Positions 9,674-19,810 are shown, counted from the first letter of the stretch. The stretch: 64,000 nucleotides of DNA from Sabellastarte sp. h YS-2021 (GCA_964017235.1 OZ024929.1:161185609-161249608); one strand, 5' to 3'. The notes: generated by a model not told the origin, from the sequence alone. A program made the numbers and translations.

Positions 9674-12227
9674 GATTGTTTTCTACTAAAACTTATTTCA
9701 GCACACAGTTGCATTCTGCCAAGTCAGAATCATTTGTATCTAAACATCAAGCAATATGTTGGTTTCAACAAGCTAATGCCTTTGATACAGTTAAACCCAA
9801 TAAGTCTTATGCGCAAGCATTACTTTCCAATGTAGATGGCAATGTGCCTTCCTACCCGAGGGTCGAGAGGAATCTTGGGGCTACTAACAACACAAAGCTA
9901 GGTATAGCAGGCAACAACCAAGGTTACAGCAGGGCTCATACAGTAGCTAAGACCCACAAAGTTCCATATGTTAAGTTGCCCAGCAAAGCTCAGTCACAGC
10001 CCTCCAGTAAGTCTATATGTAAAAAACAAAATCACATTGTGGCAAGAAATTTTCCACAGTCTTGGGGTAGTGGCAGTGTGACCGAGGTGGTTGCTCAAAA
10101 TCCAGAAATACTGTCAAACAACAGGTTCCATGTACTACAACAGCTAGTTGCTGATGATCTATGTATGGTAGATACAGATACAAAAGACAGTATGGAAAAC
10201 ATGTCATGTTGCAGTAACCAGCCAACATTGGCTAACCAGGTCAAAAACCATTTGGTGGGAAAAAAAACAAAAATGGGATTTTTGATGGGGAATAAAACAA
10301 TTCATGCAACAACATAGTCGACTTTAAGGTCGCAACTGTCAGTCAAAGTACACCCAAAGATTGTCTCAGTATGCACCCGTCTATTAGACCACATTTGCAA
10401 AACAGAAACTCAGAACCTCAATATTTCAACTCCAGTGAGGAGTGTCTTTTTAATGCCGAGTATGATGCACCATATGACCATATGTTACATCTGATTAATT
10501 CTCAAAAAAACACCAAACAATTTGGTTTCTTCCCAAAATCTGCTTTGAAAATTTACCAAGGCCAGTCAGTTCAATGGGATCAGATACCCGACGTATTGCA
10601 GGCTCATAAGTTAATAAAAGATAGCAATCTCCCAAACTTCCTACATTGTCGTATACCTGTCCAATCTGGACTTAACATCAAAGCCTGGAGAGGCTACCTC
10701 AAAAATTACTGGGACCAGCAATTGTGTGATCTGCTTGAGTTTGGTTTTCCTCTAGATTTTGATAGAACTTGTCAGTTACACTCTACTGAAGAAAATCACA
10801 CTTCTGCTATCGAAAATATGCAGGACATTGGTAAATGTTTAGAAGAAGAGAGGTAATACCAAGCCATTTTAGGCCCTTTTGACACAAAACCTATAGATAT
10901 GCATGTCTCCCCGTTGTTAGTTAGAGACAAACAAAATTCTACCAGCAAAAGAACCATTATGGACTTAAGCTGGCCAAAAGGAGCATCTGTTAACAATGGA
11001 GTGGCCAAAGATACATACTTGGGTACCCCTTATGACTTGAATTATCCCTCTGTTGATTCCATAACGAATTCATTGCGAAATTTGGGGCCTTCAGCACAAA
11101 TCTACAAAATTGACATCAGCAGAGCTTTTAGACAAATAAGAATTGATCCTGGGGACATAGATCTACTAGGTATAAAGTTCCAAGATCAGTATTTTCTTGA
11201 TAGATCGGTAGCTTTCGGATTTCGACATGGTTCCCAAATTTTTCAGAGATGTACAGATGCCATTCATTACATTATGGCCCAACATGGCTTCCCATTATTG
11301 TACAATTATATAGACGATCTAATATATACTGGACTTCCTTCCAAAATCAACGAATCTTTCATATTTTTGAAGAAATTGTTGGGGGAGCTAGGATTAGACA
11401 TTAATCCCAAAAAATTGGTTCCACCTGCCACTTCAGTCACTTGCTTAGGTATACTGGTAGATTCGGTGCAAAAAACCATCTCCATTCCAAGCGAAAAATT
11501 GGCTGAAATTGCTCAGCTTTGTGCAGACTGGGGTTCCAAGACTTATTGTAGCAAAAGGGACCTTCAATCCCTCTTGGGGTCTCTCCTTTATGTTTCTAGA
11601 TGTGTAAAATATTCCAGATTCTTTCTGAACAGAATGCTGCAATTATTGAGAGATAACGTAAATGCAAGGAAGATATTAATCACTGCTGACTTTAAACATG
11701 ACTTAGCTTGGTTCAATTCCTTTCTTCCTCATTATAATGGTGTCACTTATTATGACCAATCCTATTGCCATTCAGAAGTACACCTGGATGCCTGTCTTAC
11801 TGGTTTTGGGGGTGCTCATGGTAACATGGTATATGCCCTACCCATCCCCAAAGGCTATCTCCACTATAATATTGCTCATTTAGAGATACTAAACATAATA
11901 GTAGCACTGAAAATATGGGCTACTCATTGGGCAAATAGACGAGTACGTATCCATTGCGATAATATGGCAGTGGTAGAGGTTTTGAACTCTGGCAGGGCTA
12001 GGGACCCTACTCTGGCTCTGATAGCCAGAAACATTTGGCTTATTTGTGCAATTTTCCATATGCAGATAGTAGTTGTACATATTCCAGGCCAGAGCAATGT
12101 TTTGGCAGATCTCCTTTCCAGGTGGCAATTTACTGCTGATAACTGTACACAGCTCGCTCATATATTGCCTGATTACAGTTGGATTCCAACGCATTTAGAT
12201 CTAACACTGTTAAACTATACAATATAA
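9637..12227 (+). pseudogene. E1 pol: reverse transcriptase-RNase H, frameshifted
   Basis: The polyprotein is read in the -1 frame relative to gag. The N-terminal linker runs to a stop at 10315-10317. The frame then shifts, probably in the A-rich tract at 10259-10275, and continues from about 10296. A TAA at 10854-10856 interrupts it where E2 has Arg. The RT core follows: IMDLSWPKGASVN, YKIDISRAFRQIRIDP, then the catalytic YIDD (NYIDDLIYTG). RNase H follows, with acidic residues in HLDACLTGFGG, HLEILN, HCDNMAVVEVL and NVLADLLSRW. No protease or methyltransferase domain is visible. The stop at 12225-12227 lies 18 bases before the YR start, in the same frame. Confidence 0.85.
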
Positions 12228-12245
12228 ATTTCTGTTGTAGATTCC

Positions 12246-13217
12246 ATGGGTAATGCAGCCCAGCTGGCCATGTCTGCTGTTGATAAGCTCAGGTCAGGAT
12301 TCCGTCCTGCCACATTGAGGCAGTATCGTAGGATGTGGTCAGACTTCATAGCTTTCCAGGTGGCAGCTGGGCTGTTTCCCTATCAGGTGAATATTCATTT
12401 GCTGTTGGCCTTTCTAGAATTTTTACATCATAATGGAATTTCTTCTTCTCACTTACAAAACCATTTAACAGCCATTAGGGCTTTACATATCTTGCACGGC
12501 CTTTATACCAGTGCCTTTAGAGATGAAAGATTGGCCCTATTTGTCAAAGCAACTAGGCTGCAAGCCCCCTTTAACCCTTCAATTTCTGCCCATCTAGATG
12601 TCACTTTATTACAACGTATTATCCAGCAATGCGACAGCATGCAGTTTCCAGTGATCTTCAAGCCTTTGTACCTGGTGGTTTTCTTTTCATTTCTTAGGTT
12701 ATCTAATGTTCTTCCACATTCAGTGGCCTCATTCGACCATACCAGACAGCTGGCTCGTGGTGACGTAATTTTTGGGGACTCTGGGGCAGTTTTACTGATA
12801 AAATGGTCCAAAACAATGCAGAACAGAAAGGATTTTACCACTGTTTCACTGCCACATTTGGCAGGTTTGAACCTGTGCCCCATTATGGCGCTTAGAACCA
12901 TGTTTGCAACATTCAAAGGCACTGATAACTCTCCAGTCTTTCTAATTCCCAGAAATAAAGGATTAGTTCCATTGACTGACTCTGTAGCTCGCAAACATCT
13001 GAAGGACATTTCCAAGGCACTTTCCTTGAGTAAAGTACTCACATTCCATGATTTCCGTAGGGGTGGGGCTGCTTGGGCTTTTTCCCAGGGCGTACCTCTT
13101 GAGCACATAATGAAGCATTGTACCTGGAAATCCGATGCTGTTTGGACCTACTTTTCCTCTGCTGTCACCACTACTTCCCCTGTAGCCCTTGCTTTTCAAC
13201 GTGCCCTACGTTCCTAG
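12246..13217 (+). CDS. E1 tyrosine recombinase
   Basis: An intact 323-residue phage-integrase-fold recombinase that would insert the circular cDNA. The SAM-like N-terminal domain (FRPATLRQYRRMWSDF) is followed by the catalytic domain. Box I Arg is in FLRLSNVLPHS, the HxxR motif is in FHDFRRGGAAWAF, and the nucleophile Tyr is in VWTYFSS. The Lys-bearing beta-hairpin region reads LLIKWSKTMQ. It is preceded by ttctgttgtag, which looks like a 3' splice acceptor, so a spliced subgenomic transcript may express it. It could also be reached by readthrough of the pol stop. This is the only undamaged gene of E1. Confidence 0.9.
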   Translation: MGNAAQLAMSAVDKLRSGFRPATLRQYRRMWSDFIAFQVAAGLFPYQVNIHLLLAFLEFLHHNGISSSHLQNHLTAIRALHILHGLYTSAFRDERLALFVKATRLQAPFNPSISAHLDVTLLQRIIQQCDSMQFPVIFKPLYLVVFFSFLRLSNVLPHSVASFDHTRQLARGDVIFGDSGAVLLIKWSKTMQNRKDFTTVSLPHLAGLNLCPIMALRTMFATFKGTDNSPVFLIPRNKGLVPLTDSVARKHLKDISKALSLSKVLTFHDFRRGGAAWAFSQGVPLEHIMKHCTWKSDAVWTYFSSAVTTTSPVALAFQRALRS

Positions 13218-13833
13218 GTCCTTCTTGGGTTTGGGTGCTTCTTATTTTCACCCTGTACACTGTGAATTCACAGTACCTTTACTATGATACAGATGCAAAT
13301 GCTAATACTTTAACTTTTTAACTTTACCCTCTTTCATGGGTTATCAGCTGGAAACACACTGACTAGCATTTCTGGCCATTTTACCTTGCCTTGCTTCGTT
13401 TGTCAGTTTGACCTTGACCTCGGATTTGACCTTGGAGGTCATTGCTCCAGGACCTGTCTTCATGACCTCATTGTTGCTGGACTGGCCGGCGGGTTGGGCA
13501 GAATTTCATAGAAACCCATGGACTTTAGACAGATAATTTCATATTTGCTGCCCAGCCTGCTTGCTTTTCTTTCACCGTTCGTCATGTTGGGTTTTGACCT
13601 TCCATATTTGAAGGTCAGCTGCATGACCTTGGAGTTCACTACGGTTCAAGTTCCCTTTACTTAGGTCACTTGCAAGGCAGGCTTATTTGGCCAGTTAGGG
13701 ACAAATACATAACTTAATTTCAATTGTTTTGAATCTATTTTAAATGTTATATTGTGCCTGATAAAAATTGGGTAGAAAAATAGAAAAATAAATGTTATAT
13801 ATCCCATGTTGCCTCTTTACTTCTTGGGAACTG
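13218..13833 (+). promoter_or_regulatory. E1 3' region with nuclear-receptor half-site cluster
   Basis: Non-coding region between the YR gene and A2. I count nine TGACCT/AGGTCA hexamers between about 13409 and 13672, several extended to TGACCTTG. Chance expectation for both strands over 616 bases is about 0.3. The first three are nearly adjacent (13409-13440). Comparable clusters occur in the same place in E2, E3 and E4. Confidence 0.6.
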
Positions 13834-14050
13834 TTCGGGACCACATGAGGGTGTGGGCAAGGTCAGTTCTGAAGAAGTTGGTTACTACTTTAAATCATGT
13901 TGTTTGGTCACTACTTTAATTTATTTTACTTTGTATCAATACTATGTGGCTGCTTCTGATTGGACAGCCTTTGGCCCTCGTCTGTAAACCCCTGTCATTC
14001 TTCCATTTTGAAGTTGGAGGCACATGGGCACACAGCAAGAAAAATATTTT
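13834..14050 (+). repeat. E1 direct repeat A2
   Basis: Second copy of A1 (8183-8399), 217 bases, no difference seen. Preceded by the 15-base block acttcttgggaactg, which recurs at 14346-14360 and marks the 3' end of the element. Confidence 0.9.
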
Positions 14051-14360
14051 CTCCCCCTTTTAACCCATCCCATGTCTTTTGTATTCAGTAACAATATTAT
14101 ATGTATCAAATTTTTCGTGACAAGATTACTGCCTGTAGATATTTTTCAGATCACTATAACTGAGGATTGTGGGACTGGTGCATCCTTGGCATATTCATCC
14201 AAGTCTTGACTAGCTAGTCTTTGGCTTTGCTAGTAGTGCTTTCCTATGGACATAATATTGGTGTATTGCTTCACACTTGGTTGTGTTTTGATGTGGAACC
14301 TGTGTGGAATTTTCATGTGATGTCCGAAAGGAAAGATGTACCAGAACTTCTTGGGAACTG
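14051..14360 (+). repeat. E1 3' terminal segment ending in short B repeat
   Basis: 295 bases with no counterpart elsewhere in E1, then the 15-base B repeat (14346-14360). In E2 the equivalent spacer is only 50 bases and B is 546 bases, so the two elements partition their termini differently. Confidence 0.5.
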
Positions 14361-14626
14361 GAAATATCTTAAGCAGAGGTTTATCTGAAAGTAGATGTGT
14401 TTTTTTTTTTAGTTTGAGGGTCACTAAATTCAAGGTAAGTATAGGTAAAGTTAAGGCAGCCTTAAGCAAGACGTTTAGTTATAAAGCCAAGTTTAGTGCA
14501 ACCAAAATGTGGTACCTTAGAGAGTACATATTTACAGGTAAATAATTAAGAAATCATTGTTACTATAAACTGTACAAAACCATACAATGCCCATCAGATA
14601 CTTTACAATGTTCCAAGCAATGGGAT

Positions 14627-15172
14627 ACAGTCCCCACCCCAAGGCAGTAAAACACAGAGTTGAGGGCACTTTGTTTAATACATAACAAATATATATAATA
14701 TACATATCTATACTAAAAGTTATTTACAGGTCAGTAAAAATATACAGATTCTGAGTAATGTAAATGCAGTAAATAGTGACTAGTAAGTTAGAGTTCATAG
14801 TTCATAAGAAGTCACTAGAATCATTAATGAGTTACTAAATACACGAAGAAGTGACTGATAAGTTAAAGTTCATAGTTCATAAGAAGTCACTTCAGAAGTT
14901 TACCAGCTTGAAATATTTAAAATACTAAAATAAGAGAATACCAAGAAGTCTACCCGAATCCAGCAAGAGGGAATGACCTTGAAAGGTCACATGATGTCAA
15001 ACCAAGGTGACCCCTGCTCAGGGTCGCCCAGCAAAGTAGCAATGACCTCACAACTGGAGGTGATGATTTGAAAAGTGTTGAAGTTAAGGTCACCCTAAGG
15101 CTGGAGACCAGAAGACCTAAGGTTTACAAGATTGTGAAAAATACATGACATACAGCAATATAATAAGCCCTC
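14627..15172 (-). repeat. E2 direct repeat B2 (3' terminal)
   Basis: 546 bases matching 15473-16018 with an offset of 846 and no difference seen. The outer end reads GGGGACTGT in sense. It contains five TGACCT/AGGTCA half-sites, including TGACCTTGAAAGGTCA. Confidence 0.93.
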
Positions 15173-15222
15173 TGACCCCACCTAGAGAGTGGTTATTACA
15201 TTCTCCAGGGAGGGTGGGAGGG

Positions 15223-15473
15223 AAATTCAAGTTCTTAGTTAACATGTCTTCCACTCAATGTCAAGTTTCAAAGTGACTTTGTTTCAAGGGGAGAAGCACA
15301 GTGAAACAGGGGCAACCAATGAGAATGTGTTGTTTACTGGGGTACCTAGCAACTGACATTGCTTTACATAACCATTCACATTAGACTGGTACCTAAAGTG
15401 TTTATAAGGTACCAGGTAAGATACTGTCTGTGGGGCAGGACTGACATCTGGGGCGCCTGGACGCCCCAAGTGA
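15223..15473 (-). repeat. E2 direct repeat A2 (internal)
   Basis: About 250 bases matching 21167-21417. The junction with B1 (15472/15473) reproduces the head-to-tail junction expected in the circular intermediate. The 50 bases at 15173-15222 lie between B2 and A2 and are not repeated. Confidence 0.92.
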
Positions 15474-16018
15474 CAGTCCCCACCCCAAGGCAGTAAAACA
15501 CAGAGTTGAGGGCACTTTGTTTAATACATAACAAATATATATAATATACATATCTATACTAAAAGTTATTTACAGGTCAGTAAAAATATACAGATTCTGA
15601 GTAATGTAAATGCAGTAAATAGTGACTAGTAAGTTAGAGTTCATAGTTCATAAGAAGTCACTAGAATCATTAATGAGTTACTAAATACACGAAGAAGTGA
15701 CTGATAAGTTAAAGTTCATAGTTCATAAGAAGTCACTTCAGAAGTTTACCAGCTTGAAATATTTAAAATACTAAAATAAGAGAATACCAAGAAGTCTACC
15801 CGAATCCAGCAAGAGGGAATGACCTTGAAAGGTCACATGATGTCAAACCAAGGTGACCCCTGCTCAGGGTCGCCCAGCAAAGTAGCAATGACCTCACAAC
15901 TGGAGGTGATGATTTGAAAAGTGTTGAAGTTAAGGTCACCCTAAGGCTGGAGACCAGAAGACCTAAGGTTTACAAGATTGTGAAAAATACATGACATACA
16001 GCAATATAATAAGCCCTC
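15473..16018 (-). repeat. E2 direct repeat B1
   Basis: Second copy of the 546-base B repeat, directly downstream of the YR stop (16039) in sense. It carries the same half-site set as B2. Confidence 0.93.
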
Positions 16019-16038
16019 AACCCCAACAGTAGGAGCAT

Positions 16039-17124
16039 TTATGCATTAATAACAGTAGCAAGTGATAAAGCAAGGCTTTCACCAGAAGAGTGGTCAGCCT
16101 GAATATAGCGCCAGATACAATCTGAGCTCCAGGTACCATGACGCTGTATTTGTTGAATGGGGATGTGTGCATTATACGCAAATGTCGCCCCTGACCTTCG
16201 AAATGAGTGAAACGTATAGAAGTGAGGGTTCAAACCCAAGGTCATATTGATGGATTTCAAACACTTTCTGATCTTACTATCAGTGATGGGCTGCCAGCCC
16301 GATTGTACATTAACTTGGAAGGCAGAGTGATCTGCAGACATGGGATATAAAACCTGGAGGGCCTTAAGGGCCCTGAAAGGACAAATTATTCTATTTTTTA
16401 ACTTTGGTAGTGAAATGACTTGAGCCGTATCTCTAGTTTGGATGGTCTTAGACCATTTGATGAGGACTTTAACCATTTTCTTAGTGAAAAATAGATCCTG
16501 TCCAGTAAGATGCCTGGAGGGGTCAAAACCTGACACAGAGTGAGGGGCCAAGTTCGAAAGTCTAAAAAATCCAAAAAATCCAGTCAGAAACACCGCTCGA
16601 AGGACTTGGCCACAGTTGAATTCTTGACAGGCTAAAGATATTTTTTCAAGGCCATCTAGGTCAATGATGTTATGAGAGGTCAAGCTCAGAGGTCGATTGA
16701 TTCTCAGAGATTTTTGGAAATATTTGATCTTTTGATGGTCCAGGATGTGGAAAGGCAAGTCATACAAGACAAAGCAAGCCTTTATGGCTGACACATAATT
16801 CGATATCATAGCAACAGAACATTTGTTATGTACAAGACACTCCAGAAATGACAAGATTACTTGGACATTAACTCTGGCCACTGATACATCCATACAAATA
16901 CAAAAGGCCAGGAACACCTTGAACATTCTGAAGTAGGCTTGTCTCGTCTTAGGCCTGAAGGCAGCTTGAGTTCTAACAGCTGCTTTCTTAGACAAGGATT
17001 TCAACACCACATTGCCTGAAACAAAGCATAGTAACTGCATTTTAGTAACATGTATATTAGCAATGACGCCCCTGCCCAGGGGCTTACAGGGAAGAACACT
17101 TGTTACACAATTATTAATTAACAT
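16039..17124 (-). CDS. E2 tyrosine recombinase
   Basis: An open 361-residue recombinase. The region matching other family members starts at MQLLCFVSGNVVLKSLSKKA, so the first 28 residues may not be translated. The sequence ctttgtttcag, a good 3' splice acceptor, sits just inside this Met and suggests a spliced start. Box I Arg is in GFFRLSNLAPHS, the conserved Lys region is VLIKWSKTIQ, HxxR is in FHSFRRSGATFAY, and the nucleophile Tyr is in CIWRYIQ. All catalytic residues are present. It would recombine circular cDNA with the target. The gene is followed at once by B1, and pol lies 50 bases upstream in another frame. Confidence 0.93.
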   Translation of the reverse strand: MLINNCVTSVLPCKPLGRGVIANIHVTKMQLLCFVSGNVVLKSLSKKAAVRTQAAFRPKTRQAYFRMFKVFLAFCICMDVSVARVNVQVILSFLECLVHNKCSVAMISNYVSAIKACFVLYDLPFHILDHQKIKYFQKSLRINRPLSLTSHNIIDLDGLEKISLACQEFNCGQVLRAVFLTGFFGFFRLSNLAPHSVSGFDPSRHLTGQDLFFTKKMVKVLIKWSKTIQTRDTAQVISLPKLKNRIICPFRALKALQVLYPMSADHSAFQVNVQSGWQPITDSKIRKCLKSINMTLGLNPHFYTFHSFRRSGATFAYNAHIPIQQIQRHGTWSSDCIWRYIQADHSSGESLALSLATVINA

Positions 17125-17173
17125 ATTTATCTATACAGATGGCCCCTAGCAAGGAACACACACTGAAATGACA

Positions 17174-19804
17174 TTATAATTCTGGATCAATTTCCAGAAA
17201 TTCCATACTAACAGGGACCCATATGGGATCCTGAACATGACTCTGTAGTTCAATAACATCTTTGTAACAACCTGTCCAACGAGACAGTAAGTCAGCCACC
17301 CTGTTGTCCAGCCCCCTGATGTGGACATACTGAATGTCCATATCTGCCAAGGAACCGGCATACCATATGTTCCGGGCACATGCCCCAAGGAAGGGATCTC
17401 TTGCTCTGCCTGACCTGAGAACTGTGACCACTGCTTCATTATCACACTTTATTAACACTTTTCTACCTGCCCATTGGGCCTGAAACAATCTAATTGACAG
17501 GAGTATGTTTGTCATTTCGAGGTGGACGATGGACCAGTTCATATGGCCTTCAGGTATGGGAAGATGGTAAACATACCTACACCAACGCCCCCCGAGGCCC
17601 TTCAAGCAGGCATCCAGCTCAAGAGTATGATCAATGGGCCTGTGGTCATAAAGTGACACCCCATTGTAGAGTGGAAGGAACTTGTCAAACCATCTAAGGT
17701 CACGTTTGAACTCAGGGGTCAAAGTGATTTTTTGTGCAGCATGACCAGATCTCAGGAGGGCCAGCATTCTGTTTAAAAAAGCACGAGCTGGCTTCACACA
17801 CTTATGGACATACAAAAGCATGCCAAGTATGGACTGCAGTTGCCTTTTAGTACATGATGTTTTGCCAAGCCATTGACGCACAGTGTCAGAAATCTGACGC
17901 AACTTTTCAGGGGGGATGGAGACAGTGCCATTCTCAGTATTGATTAATATGCCCAGGCACACAACTTGAGTACTGGGGGGTACTAGCTTGCTGTCACTGA
18001 TGGTAAGGCCCAGGTCCCCCATAAGCTGGAATAACGCGTTGAATGACGCATGCGCAACGTCAGTGACGCCCATCCCGACGTAATCGTCTATGTAGTCGAT
18101 GACGCAAAAACCTTTCTGACACATGACGTGACGCACAGCGTCGCTGAGGCGTTGAAAAATCTGGCTCCCGTGACGCGTCCCGAACGGAAGGCACGTATCA
18201 ACGTAAGCGTGACGCCACTGGAGCCCCAAGAGGTCAAAATCCCCAGGATCAACCCTCACATGTCGAAAAGCTCTGCTTACGTCAATCTTGTATAAGAGCG
18301 CGCCCCTACCTAAGCGTTTGAGCTGTGATGTAATATCATCTATAGTGGGGAAGGTCAAAGCAAAAGGACTATTCAAATATGTGTCCTTGTCAATGCCAGC
18401 ATTAACAGAAGCCCCAATGGGCCAGCTCAAATCAATAATGACCCTACGCCTGTCAGAGTTTGGCTTGTTTCTGGTCATGAACGGTGACGTGTGGCAGTTT
18501 TGAATTGGATTTTCTTTGAATGGCCCTAATATGGCCCCATACCTGCTTTCCTCCTCAATATAGGCATCCACATCTTTGGGAAACTGTGTGGCTGAGCTAT
18601 GGTTACCTTTTTCACTTTGTAATGGGCAATCCCTGTTGAAGTCAAGGGGGAATCCGAACTTAAGCAGCTGCAGCAGCTGCTGATCCCAGTAACCCTTCAG
18701 ATGTTTCTCCCATGCTTCGACATTAAGCTGTGAGACCACAGGTATGCGAGCCCCCAAAAAATTGGGCTTACCAGACTGCCTGACTGTGTCATGAATGTCA
18801 AGTAAGGATTTTTTTGAGGTATTACAAGTTAGGTCGCCAGGCATTACTTGCTCACCCAATGGAATGAAGCCAAATTGAAAGTCTGATTGTTCACTCCATT
18901 CTTTGAAAATTTGACTATTAGCCCCAATGGGGACCTGAGATTTGTTGAATTGTTGAAAATGCATGATACTATTGGCGAATTTTTCTTCCACACCAATTGA
19001 ATTCACATCATACAGAGGTACAGGACCATCCAGACCCACCTTTTCATTTATGGTGGAGTTCACCCTGCTCTGATTTTTGAGATTTGAACCCGAGACCATG
19101 TTGTTACTGTGAGTTACAGGACACAAACCCATGGACCTAGCAATGACCGTTTTACAGGGGTTTTCATGCTTCTGGGAGTTCTCACTACCTTTGCAACCCA
19201 TGTCTCCATTGCAGACGAGATTTGTATGATTGTTATTACTGACATTTTGCACTTCATTGGATTCCGGGTTAACCTGGCAATCCTGGTGAGGATTCAAACC
19301 CAAGGCCATGTTGGTTAACTGTTGAGTATTTTTAACGTCATTGACATTCAAACCACGACCAATACATTTACCAGGTTCAATTGTACTCTCTATGTGGGTA
19401 CTCTTTGCATTATCAAGTTCGAGGGAGTCCGAACGCCGCCTAGGGTGGACAACAGGGTGGTAGTGCAGTTTATGCTGGCCAGTAGGTATTTTGTTTGTAA
19501 CCTTCACACTGGGGCTGCTAGCTCGCTGAAAAATTCGAGTTTTGACCAGAATTTCTGAATTTTCAAAAATATTTTTTGGCTTTTTTGCAAGCAAATTGTC
19601 AATGTCTCTGGGTCTAACAGCCGAGTTATAAAAGAACCTAGCCACATATTTGGTGTTTTTGGCACTGCCCTCAATGGTATTTGAATTACAACTTGATTCA
19701 TTGTCATCACCGGTGAGTTGATCAGTGTTAGTGATTTTTGGACTACCCGCGACAGATACATCTGCACAGCTGCTCCATCCTAATGATGGGCAGCTGCTTG
19801 ATCG
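17174..19804 (-). CDS. E2 pol: reverse transcriptase-RNase H (via -1 frameshift)
   Basis: Open for 876 codons from the frameshift point (codon CGA 19804-19802) to the stop at 17174. No good ATG precedes the conserved part (ARFFYNSAVRPRDIDNLL), so frameshifted gag-pol translation is the natural route. The long hydrophilic linker has no protease motif. The RT core has IIDLSWPIGASVN, YKIDVSRAFRHVRVDP and the catalytic YIDD (DYIDDYVGMG). RNase H has acidic residues in LELDACLKGLGG, HLEMTN, KCDNEAVV and NRVADLLSRW. The gene has no stop or frameshift. The GC-rich stretch 18040-18300 is unlike the AT-rich surroundings. Confidence 0.93.
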   Translation of the reverse strand, partial: RSSSCPSLGWSSCADVSVAGSPKITNTDQLTGDDNESSCNSNTIEGSAKNTKYVARFFYNSAVRPRDIDNLLAKKPKNIFENSEILVKTRIFQRASSPSVKVTNKIPTGQHKLHYHPVVHPRRRSDSLELDNAKSTHIESTIEPGKCIGRGLNVNDVKNTQQLTNMALGLNPHQDCQVNPESNEVQNVSNNNHTNLVCNGDMGCKGSENSQKHENPCKTVIARSMGLCPVTHSNNMVSGSNLKNQSRVNSTINEKVGLDGPVPLYDVNSIGVEEKFANSIMHFQQFNKSQVPIGANSQIFKEWSEQSDFQFGFIPLGEQVMPGDLTCNTSKKSLLDIHDTVRQSGKPNFLGARIPVVSQLNVEAWEKHLKGYWDQQLLQLLKFGFPLDFNRDCPLQSEKGNHSSATQFPKDVDAYIEEESRYGAILGPFKENPIQNCHTSPFMTRNKPNSDRRRVIIDLSWPIGASVNAGIDKDTYLNSPFALTFPTIDDITSQLKRLGRGALLYKIDVSRAFRHVRVDPGDFDLLGLQWRHAYVDTCLPFGTRHGSQIFQRLSDAVRHVMCQKGFCVIDYIDDYVGMGVTDVAHASFNALFQLMGDLGLTISDSKLVPPSTQVVCLGILINTENGTVSIPPEKLRQISDTVRQWLGKTSCTKRQLQSILGMLLYVHKCVKPARAFLNRMLALLRSGHAAQKITLTPEFKRDLRWFDKFLPLYNGVSLYDHRPIDHTLELDACLKGLGGRWCRYVYHLPIPEGHMNWSIVHLEMTNILLSIRLFQAQWAGRKVLIKCDNEAVVTVLRSGRARDPFLGACARNIWYAGSLADMDIQYVHIRGLDNRVADLLSRWTGCYKDVIELQSHVQDPIWVPVSMEFLEIDPEL

Positions 19805-19810
19805 TTTTTT
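19766..19810 (-). promoter_or_regulatory. E2 gag-pol -1 ribosomal frameshift signal
   Basis: In sense, gag codons GCA AAA AAC contain the heptamer A AAA AAC (19810-19804) in the canonical X XXY YYZ phase. A 6-nt spacer (19803-19798) follows. Next is a hairpin: GCAGCTGC (19797-19790) pairs with GCAGCTGT (19773-19766), and inside it CCATC (19789-19785) pairs with GATGG (19779-19775). There is one bulged A, and the 5-nt loop contains the gag stop codon. The -1 frame runs uninterrupted into pol. Confidence 0.85.

Larger units (their letters stand above)
8183..14360 (+). mobile_element. E1: tyrosine-recombinase retrotransposon (Ngaro/PAT-like), nearly complete
   Basis: About 6.2 kb. Order: A1 repeat, gag, pol (RT-RNase H), YR gene, 3' region, A2 repeat, 295-base unique segment, 3' end. 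A YR gene, RT-RNase H and direct (not inverted) repeats together define Ngaro/PAT-type elements. A1 and A2 appear identical, so insertion is fairly recent. However gag has one in-frame TGA, and pol has a frameshift and one TAA, so this copy is not autonomous. The 3' boundary is set by the 15-base block acttcttgggaactg, found before A2 (13819-13833) and again at 14346-14360. It resembles the 3' end motif of the other elements (GGGGACTG). Confidence 0.85.

Noticed and set aside
12503..13108. 201-codon minus-strand frame
   Set aside because: Shadow of the E1 recombinase gene, whose catalytic motifs are all on plus.
15284..15469. 61-codon minus frame, repeated identically at 21228-21413
   Set aside because: It lies in the A2 and A1 direct repeats of E2; its duplication comes from the repeat, not from a conserved gene.
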